Shown here in pieces: positions 21,201 through 33,200 of a stretch of DNA of 64,000 bases. The DNA is from Acanthosepion esculentum (taxonomy: Eukaryota; Mollusca; Cephalopoda; Sepiida; Sepiidae). A program made the position numbers and the translations under genes. The stretch spans positions 9,726,698 through 9,790,697 of the forward strand of contig OZ038482.1 in NCBI GenBank assembly GCA_964036315.1, read 5' to 3'. Within the stretch, counting starts at the first letter, position 1; each line of letters starts with the position of its first letter. The notes beneath the pieces were generated by a model, which saw nothing but the letters and a program-made list of their open reading frames with translations, did no database searches and was not told where the DNA came from.

Positions 21201-24200
21201 CCATTGAATCTATGAAATTTGTGCAAAAATGGAACAATCATTATGGGACAGAGATGGGGACTCCCTTCCTCCTACTTGCTTCCCTGATAGCTATAATCTT
21301 CAAATATTCAAGTGTAATATCAATCGACATCTTCTGATGCCTTGATCCTGATCCCCCTCCTTCTCTATATCCTTTCCTCATACACCCCTCTTTACTCTTG
21401 CTCTCACTCTCTGTAACCCCTTGTGTGCTAGTGGCACACCCGACTTGCTTGGGGTGAAATGCTTATAAAAATGTTTCCTCTCTTCATTCAATTTAATCTG
21501 ATTATTAAACCAGCCATTCTTCTATATGATTCTAACTCTGTCCCATAATGATTGTTCCATTGAGTCTATGAAATTTGTGCAAAAATGGAACAATCATTAT
21601 GGGACAGAGATGGGAACTTCCTTCCTCCTACTTGCTTCCCTGATAGCTATAATCTTCAAATATTCAAGTGTAATATCAATCGACATCTTCTGATGCCTTG
21701 ATCCTGATCCCCGTCCTTCTCTATATCCTTTCCTCATACACACCTCTTTACTCTTGCTCTCACTCTCTGTAACCCCTTAGGTGCTAGTGGCACACCCGAC
21801 TTGCTTGGGGTGAAATGCTTATAAAAAAGTTTCCTCTCTTCATTCAATTTAATCTGATTATTAAACAAGCCATTCTTCTATATGATTCTAACTCTGTCCC
21901 ATAATGATTGTTCCATTGAGTCTATGAAATTTGTGCAAAAATGGAACAATCATTATGGGACAGAGATGGGAACTCCCTTCCTCCTACTTGCTTCCCTGAT
22001 AGCTATAATCTTCAAATATTCAAGTGTAATATCAATCGACATCTTCTGATGCCTTGATCCTGATCCCCCTCCTTCTCTATATCCTTTCCTCAAACACCCC
22101 TCTTTACTCTTGCTCTCACTCTCTGTAACCCCTTGGGTGCTAGTGGCACACCCGACTTGCTTGGGGTGAAGTGCTTAAAAAAATGTTTCCTCTCTTCATT
22201 CAATTTAATCTGATTATTAAACCAGCCATTCTTCTATATGATTCTACCTCTGTCCCATAATGATTGTTCCATTGAGTCTATGAAATTTGTGCAAAAATGG
22301 AACAATCATTATGGGACAGAGATGGGAACTCCCTTCCTCCTACTTGCTTCCCTGATAGCTATAATCTTCAAATATTCAAGTGTAATATCAATCGACATCT
22401 TCTGATGCCTTGATCCTGATCCCCGTCCTTCTCTATATCCTTTCCTCAAACACCCCTCTTTACTCTTGCTCTCACTCTCTGTAACCCCTTGGGTGCTAGT
22501 GGCACACCCGACTTGCTCGGGGTGAAGTGCTTAAAAACATGTTTCCTCTCTTCATTCAATTTAATCTGATTATTAAACCAGCCATTCTTCTATATGATTC
22601 TACCTCTGTCCCATAATGATTGTTCCATTGAGTCTATGAAATTTGTGCAAAAATGGAACAATCATTATGGGACAGAGATGGGAACTCCCTTCCTCCTACT
22701 TGCTTCCCTGATAGCTATAATCTTCAAATATTCAAGTGTAATATCAATCGACATCTTCTGATGCCTTGATCCTGATCCGCGTCCTTCTCTATATCCTTTC
22801 CTCAAACACCCCTCTTTAGTCTTGCTCTCACTCTCTGTAACCCCTTGGGTGCTAGTGGCACACCCGACTTGCTTGGGGTGAAATGCTTATAAAAATGTTT
22901 CCTCTCTTCATTCAATTTAATCTGATTATTAAACCAGCCATTCTTCTATATGATTCTAACTCTGTCCCATAATGATTGTTCCATTGAGTCTATGAAATTT
23001 GTGCAAAAATGGAACAATCATTATGGGACAGAGATGGGAACTTCCTTCCTCCTACTTGCTTCCCTGATAGCTATAATCTTCAAATATTCAAGTGTAATAT
23101 CAATCGACATCTTCTGATGCCTTGATCCTGATCCCCGTCCTTCTCTATATCCTTTCCTCATACACACCTCTTTACTCTTGCTCTCACTCTCTGTAACCCC
23201 TTAGGTGCTAGTGGCACACCCGACTTGCTTGGGGTGAAATGCTTATAAAAAAGTTTCCTCTCTTCATTCAATTTAATCTGATTATTAAACAAGCCATTCT
23301 TCTATATGATTCTAACTCTGTCCCATAATGATTGTTCCATTGAGTCTATGAAATTTGTGCAAAAATGGAACAATCATTATGGGACAGAGATGGGAACTCC
23401 CTTCCTCCTACTTGCTTCCCTGATAGCTATAATCTTCAAATATTCAAGTGTAATATCAATCGACATCTTCTGATGCCTTGATCCTGATCCCCCTCCTTCT
23501 CTATATCCTTTCCTCAAACACCCCTCTTTACTCTTGCTCTCACTCTCTGTAACCCCTTGGGTGCTAGTGGCACACCCGACTTGCTTGGGGTGAAGTGCTT
23601 AAAAAAATGTTTCCTCTCTTCATTCAATTTAATCTGATTATTAAACCAGCCATTCTTCTATATGATTCTACCTCTGTCCCATAATGATTGTTCCATTGAG
23701 TCTATGAAATTTGTGCAAAAATGGAACAATCATTATGGGACAGAGATGGGAACTCCCTTCCTCCTACTTGCTTCCCTGATAGCTATAATCTTCAAATATT
23801 CAAGTGTAATATCAATCGACATCTTCTGATGCCTTGATCCTGATCCCCATCCTTTCTCTATATCCTTTCCTCAAACACCCCTCTTTACTCTTGGTCTCAC
23901 TCTCTGTAACCCCTTGGGTGCTAGTGGCACACCCGACTTGCTTGGGGTGAAGTGCTTAAAAAAATGTTTCCTCTCTTCATTCAATTTAATCTGATTATTA
24001 AACCAGCCATTCTTCTATATGATTCTACCTATGTCCCATAATGATTGTTCCATTGAGTCTATGAAATTTGTGCAAAAATGGAACAATCATTATGGGACAG
24101 AGATGGGAACTCCCTTCCTCCTACTTGCTTCCCTGATAGCTATAATCTTCAAATATTCAAGTGTAATATCAATCGACATCTTCTGATGCCTTGATCCTGA

Positions 24201-27200
24201 TCCCCGTCCTTCTCTATATCCTTTCCTCAAACACCCCTCTTTACTCTTGCTCTCACTCTCTGTAACCCCTTGGGTGCTAGTGGCACACCCGACTTGCTCG
24301 GGGTGAAGTGCTTAAAAACATGTTTCCTCTCTTCATTCAATTTAATCTGATTATTAAACCAGCCATTCTTCTATATGATTCTACCTCTGTCCCATAATGA
24401 TTGTTCCATTGAGTCTATGAAATTTGTGCAAAAATGGAACAATCATTATGGGACAGAGATGGGAACTCCCTTCCTCCTACTTGCTTCCCTGATAGCTATA
24501 ATCTTCAAATATTCAAGTGTAATATCAATCGACATCTTCTGATGCCTTGATCCTGATCCGCGTCCTTCTCTATATCCTTTCCTCAAACACCCCTCTTTAG
24601 TCTTGCTCTCACTCTCTGTAACCCCTTGGGTGCTAGTGGCACACCCGACTTGCTTGGGGTGAAATGCTTAAAAAAATGTTTCCTCTCTTCATTCAATTTA
24701 ATCTGATTATTAAACCAGCCATTGTTCTATATGATTCTACCTCTGTCCCATAATGATTGTTCCATTGAGTCTATGAAATTTGTGCAAAAATGGAACAATC
24801 ATTATGGGACAGAGATGGGAACTCCCTTCCTCCTACTTGCTCCCCTAATAGCTATAATCTTCAAATATTCAAGTGTAATATCAATCGACATCTTCTGATG
24901 CCTTGATCCTGATCCGCGTCCTTCTCTATATCCTTTCCTCAAACACCCCTCTTTACTCTTGCTCTCACTCTCTGTAACCCCTTGGGTGCTAGTGGCACAC
25001 CCGACTTGCTTGGGGTGAAATGCTTAAAAAAATGTTTCCTCTCTTCATTCAATTTAATCTGATTATTAAACCAGCCATTGTTCTATATGATTCTACCTCT
25101 GTCCCATAATGATTGTTCCATTGAGTCTATGAAATTTGTGCAAAAATGGAACAATCATTATGGGACAGAGATGGGAACTCCCTTCCCCCTACTTGCTCCC
25201 CTGATAGCTATAATCTTCAAATATTCAAGTGTAATATCAATCGACATCTTCTGATGCCTTGATCCTGATCCGCGTCCTTCTCTATATCCTTTCCTCAAAC
25301 ACCCCTCTTTACTCTTGCTCTCACTCTCTGTAACCCCTTGTGTGCTAGTGGCACACCCGACTTGCTTGGGGTGAAATGCTTAAAAAAATGTTTCCTCTCT
25401 TCATTCAATTTAATCTGATTATTAAACCAGCCATTCTTTATATGATTCTACCTCTGTCCCATAATGATTGTTCCATTGAGTCTATGAAATTTGTGCAAAA
25501 ATGGAACAATCATTATGGGACAGAGATGGGGACTCCCTTCCTCCTACTTGCTTCCCTGATAGCTATAATCTTCAAATATTCAAGTGTAATATCAATCGAC
25601 ATCTTCTGATGCCTTGATCCTGATCCCCGCCCTTCTCTATATCCTTTCCTCAAACACCCCTCTTTACTCTTGCTCTCACTCTCTGTAACCCCTTGGGTGC
25701 TAGTGGCACACCCGACTTGCTTGGGGTGAAATTCTTAAAAAATGTTTCCTCTCTTCATTCAAATTAATCTGATTATTAAACCAGCCATTCTTCTATATTA
25801 TTCTACCTCTGTCCCATAATGATTGTTCCATTGAGTCTATGAAATTTGTGCAAAAATGGAACAATCATTATGGGACAGAGATGGGGACTCCCTTCCTCCT
25901 ACTTGCTTCCCTGATAGCTATAATCTTCAAATATTCAAGTGTAATATCAATCGACATCTTCTGATGCCTTGAACCTGAACCCCGTCCTTCTCTATATCCT
26001 TTCCTCAAACACCCCTCTTTACTCTTGCTCTCACTCTCTGTAACCCCTTGAATGCTAGTGGCACACCCGACTTGCTTGGGGTGAAATGCTTAAAAAAATG
26101 TTTCCTCTCTTCATTCAATTTAATCTGATTATTAAACCAGCCATTCTTCTATATGATTCTACCTCTGTCCCATAATGATTGTTCCATTGAGTCTATGAAA
26201 TTTGTGCAAAAATGGAACAATCATTATGGGACAGAGATGGGAACTCCCTTCCTCCTACTTGCTTCCCTGATAGCTATGATCTTCAAATATTCAAGTGTAA
26301 TATCAATCGACATCTTCTGATGCCTTGATCCTGATCCCCGTCCTTCTCTATATCCTTTCCTCAAACCCCCCCTCTTTACTCTTGCTCTCACTCTCTGTAA
26401 CCCCTTGGGTGCTAGTGGCACACCCGACTTGCTTGGGGTGAAATGCTTAAAAAAATGTTTCCTCTCTTCATTCAATTTAATCTGATTATTAAACCAGCCA
26501 TTCTTCTATATGACTCTACCTCTGTCCCATAATGATTGTTCCATTGAGTCTATGAAATTTGTGCAAAAAAGGAACAATCATTATGGGACAGAGATGGGGA
26601 CTCCCTTCCTCCTACTTGCTTCCCTGATAGCTATAATCTTCAAATATTCAAGTGTAATATCAATCGACATCTTCTGATGCCTTGATCCTGATCCCCGTCC
26701 TTCTCTATATCCTTTCCTCAAACACCCCTCTTTACTCTTGCTCTCACTCTCTGTAACCCCTTGTGTGCTAGTGGCACACCCGACTTGCTTGGGGTGAAAT
26801 GCTTAAAAAAATGTTTCCTCTCTTCATTCAGTTTAATCTGATTATTAAACCAGCCATTCTTCTATATTATTCTACCTCTGTCCCATAATGATTGTTCCAT
26901 TGAGTCTATGAAATTTGTGCAAAAATGGAACAATCATTATGGGACAGAGATGGGAACTCCCTTCCTCCTACTTGCTTCCCTGATAGCTATAATCTTCAAA
27001 TATTCAAGTGTAATATCAATCGACATCTTCTGATGCCTTGAACCTGAACCCCGTCCTTCTCTATATCCTTTCCTCAAACACCCCTCTTTACTCTTGCTCT
27101 CACTCTCTGTAACCCCTTGGGTGCTAGTGGCACACCCGACTTGCTTGGGGTGAAATGCTTAAAAAAATGTTTCCTCTCTTCATTCAATTTAATCTGATTA

Positions 27201-30200
27201 TTAAACCAGCCATTCTTCTATATTATTCTACCTCTGTCCCATAATGATTGTTCCATTGAGTCTATGAAATTTGTGCAAAAATGGAACAATCATTATGGGA
27301 CAGAGATGGGGACTCCCTTCCTCCTACTTGCTTCCCTGATAGCTATAATCTTCAAATATTCAAGTGTAATATCAATCGACATCTTCTGATGCCTTGATCC
27401 TGATCCCCGTCCTTCTCTATATCCTTTCCTCAAACACCCCTCTTTACTCTTGCTCTCACTCTCTGTAACCCCTTGGGTGCTAGTGGCACACCCGACTTGC
27501 TTGGGGTGAAATGCTTAAAAAAATGTTTCCTCTCTTCATTCAATTTAATCTGATTATTAAACCAGCCATTCTTCTATATTATTCTACCTCTGTCCCATAA
27601 TGATTGTTCCATTGAGTCTATGAAATTTGTGCAAAAATGGAACAATCATTATGGGACAGAGATGGGAACTCCCTTCCTCCTACTTGCTTCCCTGATAGCT
27701 ATAATCTTCAAATATTCAAGTGTAATATCAATCGACATCTTCTGATGCCTTGAACCTGAACCCCGTCCTTCTCTATATCCTTTCCTCAAACACCCCTCTT
27801 TACTCTTGCTCTCACTCTCTGTAACCCCTTGGGTGCTAGTGGCACACCCGACTTGCTTGGGGTGAAATGCTTAAAAAAATGTTTCCTCTCTTCATTCAAT
27901 TTAATCTGATTATTAAACCAGCCATTCTTCTATATGATTCTACCTCTGTCCCATAATGATTGTTCCATTGAGTCTATGAAATTTGTGCAAAAATGGAACA
28001 ATCATTATGGGACAGAGATGGGGACTCCCTTCCTCCTACTTGCTTCCCTGATAGCTATAATCCTCAAATATTCAAGTGTAATATCAATCGACATCTTCTG
28101 ATGCCTTGATCCTGATCCCCGTCCTTCTCTATATCCTTTCCTCAAACCCCCCTCTTTACTCTTGCTCTCACTCTCTGTAACCCCTTGGGTGCTAGTGGCA
28201 CACCCGACTTGCTTGGGGTGAAATGCTTAAAAAAATGTTTCCTCTCTTCATTCAATTTAATCTGATTATTAAACCAGCCATTCTTCTATATGATTCTACC
28301 TCTGTCCCATAATGATTGTTCCATTGAGTCTATGAAATTTGTGCAAAAATGGAACAATCATTATGGGACAGAGATGGGGACTCCCTTCCTCCTACTTGCT
28401 TCCCTGATAGCTATGATCTTCAAATATTCAAGTGTAATATCAATCGACATCTTCTGATGCCTTGATCCTGATCCCCGTCCTTCTCTATATCCTTTCCTCA
28501 AACACCCCTCTTTACTCTTGCTCTCACTCTCTGTAAGCCCTTGTGTGCTAGTGGCACACCCGACTTGCTTGGGGTGAAATGCTTAAAAAAATGTTTCCTC
28601 TCTTCATTCAATTTAATCTGATTATTAAACCAGCCATTCTTCTATATTATTCTACCTCTGTCCCATAATGATTGTTCCATTGAGTCTATGAAATTTGTGC
28701 AAAAATGGAACAATCATTATGGGACAGAGATGGGGACTCCCTTCCTCCTACTTGCTTCCCTGATAGCTATAATCTTCAAATATTCAAGTGTAATATCAAT
28801 CGACATCTTCTGATGCCTTGATCCTGATCCCCGTCCTTCTCTATATCCTTTCCTCAAACACCCCTCTTTACTCTTGCTCTCACTCTCTGTAACCCCTTGG
28901 GTGCTAGTGGCACACCCGACTTGCTTGGGGTGAAATGCTTAAAAAAATGTTTCCTCTCTTCATTCAATTTAATCTGATTATTAAACCAGCCATTCTTCTA
29001 TATTATTCTACCTCTGTCCCATAATGATTGTTCCATTGAGTCTATGAAATTTGTGCAAAAATGGAACAATCATTATGGGACAGAGATGGGGACTCCCTTC
29101 CTCCTACTTGCTTCCCTGATAGCTATAATCTTCAAATATTCAAGTGTAATATCAATCGACATCTTCTGATGCCTTGATCCTGATCCCCGTCCTTCTCTAT
29201 ATCCTTTCCTCAAACACCCCTCTTTACTCTTGCTCTCACTCTCTGTAAGCCCTTGTGTGCTAGTGGCACACCCGACTTGCTTGGGGTGAAATGCTTAAAA
29301 AAATGTTTCCTCTCTTCATTCAATTTAATCTGATTATTAAACCAGCCATTCTTCTATATTATTCTACCTCTGTCCCATAATGATTGTTCCATTGAATCTA
29401 TGAAATTTGTGCAAAAATGGAACAATCATTATGGGACAGAGATGGGAACTCCCTTCCTCCTACTTGCTTCCCTGATAGCTATAATCTTCAAATATTCATG
29501 TGTAATATCAATCGACATCTTCTGATGCCTTGAACCTGAACCCCGTCCTTCTCTATATCCTTTCCTCAAACACCCCTCTTTACTCTTGCTCTCACTCTCT
29601 GTAACCCCTTGGGTGCTAGTGGCACACACGACTTGCTTGGGGTGAAATGCTTAAAAAAATGTTTCCTCTCTTCATTCAATTTAATCTGATTATTAAACCA
29701 GCCATTCTTCTATATTATTCTACCTCTGTCCCATAATGATTGTTCCATTGAGTCTATGAAATTTGTGCAAAAATGGAACAATCATTATGGGACAGAGATG
29801 GGAACTCCCTTCCTCCTACTTGCTTCCCTGATAGCTATAATCTTCAAATATTCAAGTGTAATATCAATCGACATCTTCTGATGCCTTGAACCTGAACCCC
29901 GTCCTTCTCTATATCCTTTCCTCAAACACCCCTCTTTACTCTTGCTCTCACTCTCTGTAACCCCTTGGGTGCTAGTGGCACACCCGACTTGCTTGGGGTG
30001 AAATGCTTAAAAAAATGTTTCCTCTCTTCATTCAATTTAATCTGATTATTAAACCAGCCATTCTTCTATATGATTCTACCTCTGTCCCATAATGATTGTT
30101 CCATTGAGTCTATGAAATTTGTGCAAAAATGGAACAATCATTATGGGACAGAGATGGGGACTCCCTTCCTCCTACTTGCTTCCCTGATAGCTATAATCCT

Positions 30201-33200
30201 CAAATATTCAAGTGTAATATCAATCGACATCTTCTGATGCCTTGATCCTGATCCCCGTCCTTCTCTATATCCTTTCCTCAAACCCCCCTCTTTACTCTTG
30301 CTCTCACTCTCTGTAACCCCTTGGGTGCTAGTGGCACACCCGACTTGCTTGGGGTGAAATGCTTAAAAAAATGTTTCCTCTCTTCATTCAATTTAATCTG
30401 ATTATTAAACCAGCCATTCTTCTATATGATTCTACCTCTGTCCCATAATGATTGTTCCATTGAGTCTATGAAATTTGTGCAAAAATGGAACAATCATTAT
30501 GGGACAGAGATGGGGACTCCCTTCCTCCTACTTGCTTCCCTGATAGCTATGATCTTCAAATATTCAAGTGTAATATCAATCGACATCTTCTGATGCCTTG
30601 ATCCTGATCCCCGTCCTTCTCTATATCCTTTCCTCAAACACCCCTCTTTACTCTAGCTCTCACTCTCTGTAACCCCTTGGGTGCTAGTGGCACACCCGAC
30701 TTGCTTGGGGTGAAATGCTTAAAAAAATGTTTCCTCTCTTCATTCAATTTAATCTGATTATTAAACCAGCCATTCTTCTATATTATTCTACCTCTGTCCC
30801 ATAATGATTGTTCCATTGAGTCTATGAAATTTGTGCAAAAATGGAACAATCATTATGGGACAGAGATGGGAACTCCCTTCCTCCTACTTGCTTCCCTGAT
30901 AGCTATAATCTTCAAATATTCAAGTGTAATATCAATCGACATCTTCTGATGCCTTGAACCTGAACCCCGTCCTTCTCTATATCCTTTCCTCAAACACCCC
31001 TCTTTACTCTTGCTCTCACTCTCTGTAACCCCTTGGGTGCTAGTGGCACACCCGACTTGCTTGGGGTGAAATGCTTAAAAAAATGTTTCCTCTCTTCATT
31101 CAATTTAATCTGATTATTAAACCAGCCATTCTTCTATATTATTCTACCTCTGTCCCATAATGATTGTTCCATTGAGTCTATGAAATTTGTGCAAAAATGG
31201 AACAATCATTATGGGACAGAGATGGGAACTCCCTTCCTCCTACTTGCTTCCCTGATAGCTATAATCTTCAAATATTCAAGTGTAATATCAATCGACATCT
31301 TCTGATGCCTTGAACCTGAACCCCGTCCTTCTCTATATCCTTTCCTCAAACACCCCTCTTTACTCTTGCTCTCACTCTCTGTAACCCCTTGGGTGCTAGT
31401 GGCACACCCGACTTGCTTGGGGTGAAATGCTTAAAAAAATGTTTCCTCTCTTCATTCAATTTAATCTGATTATTAAACCAGCCATTCTTCTATATGATTC
31501 TACCTCTGTCCCATAATGATTGTTCCATTGAGTCTATGAAATTTGTGCAAAAATGGAACAATCATTATGGGACAGAGATGGGGACTCCCTTCCTCCTACT
31601 TGCTTCCCTGATAGCTATAATCCTCAAATATTCAAGTGTAATATCAATCGACATCTTCTGATGCCTTGATCCTGATCCCCGTCCTTCTCTATATCCTTTC
31701 CTCAAACCCCCCTCTTTACTCTTGCTCTCACTCTCTGTAACCCCTTGGGTGCTAGTGGCACACCCGACTTGCTTGGGGTGAAATGCTTAAAAAAATGTTT
31801 CCTCTCTTCATTCAATTTAATCTGATTATTAAACCAGCCATTCTTCTATATGATTCTACCTCTGTCCCATAATGATTGTTCCATTGAGTCTATGAAATTT
31901 GTGCAAAAATGGAACAATCATTATGGGACAGAGATGGGGACTCCCTTCCTCCTACTTGCTTCCCTGATAGCTATGATCTTCAAATATTCAAGTGTAATAT
32001 CAATCGACATCTTCTGATGCCTTGATCCTGATCCCCGTCCTTCTCTATATCCTTTCCTCAAACACCCCTCTTTACTCTTGCTCTCACTCTCTGTAAGCCC
32101 TTGTGTGCTAGTGGCACACCCGACTTGCTTGGGGTGAAATGCTTAAAAAAATGTTTCCTCTCTTCATTCAATTTAATCTGATTATTAAACCAGCCATTCT
32201 TCTATATTATTCTACCTCTGTCCCATAATGATTGTTCCATTGAGTCTATGAAATTTGTGCAAAAATGGAACAATCATTATGGGACAGAGATGGGAACTCC
32301 CTTCCTCCTACTTGCTTCCCTGATAGCTATAATCTTCAAATATTCAAGTGTAATATCAATCGACATCTTCTGATGCCTTGATCCTGATCCCCGTCCTTCT
32401 CTATATCCTTTCCTCAAACACCCCTCTTTACTCTTGCTCTCACTCTCTGTAACCCCTTGGGTGCTAGTGGCACACCCGACTTGCTTGGGGTGAAATGCTT
32501 AAAAAAATGTTTCCTCTCTTCATTCAATTTAATCTGATTATTAAACCAGCCATTCTTCTATATTATTCTACCTCTGTCCCATAATGATTGTTCCATTGAG
32601 TCTATGAAATTTGTGCAAAAATGGAACAATCATTATGGGACAGAGATGGGAACTCCCTTCCTCCTACTTGCTTCCCTGATAGCTATAATCTTCAAATATT
32701 CAAGTGTAATATCAATCGACATCTTCTGATGCCTTGATCCTGATCCCCGTCCTTCTCTATATCCTTTCCTCAAACACCCCTCTTTACTCTTGCTCTCACT
32801 CTCTGTAACCCCTTGGGTGCTAGTGGCACACCCGACTTGCTTGGGGTGAAATGCTTAAAAAAATGTTTCCTCTCTTCATTCAATTTAATCTGATTATTAA
32901 ACCAGCCATTCTTCTATATTATTCTCCCTCTGTTCCATAATGATTGTTCCATTGAGTCTATGAAATTTGTGCAAAAATGGAACAATCATTATGGGACAGA
33001 GATGGGAACTCCCTTCCTCCTACTTGCTTCCCTGATAGCTATAATCTTCAAATATTCAAGTGTAATATCAATCGACATCTTCTGATGCCTTGATCCTGAT
33101 CCCCGTCCTTCTCTATATCCTTTCCTCAAACACCCCTCTTTACTCTTGCTCTCACTCTCTGTAACCCCTTGGGTGCTAGTGGCACACCCGACTTGCTTGG

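Noticed and set aside
26224..26475. Short frames within the satellite on both strands (for example 83 codons minus, 77 codons plus)
   Set aside because: They are the antisense or off-frame readings of the LINE tail, are broken by single-base changes in most units and show no conservation as proteins.
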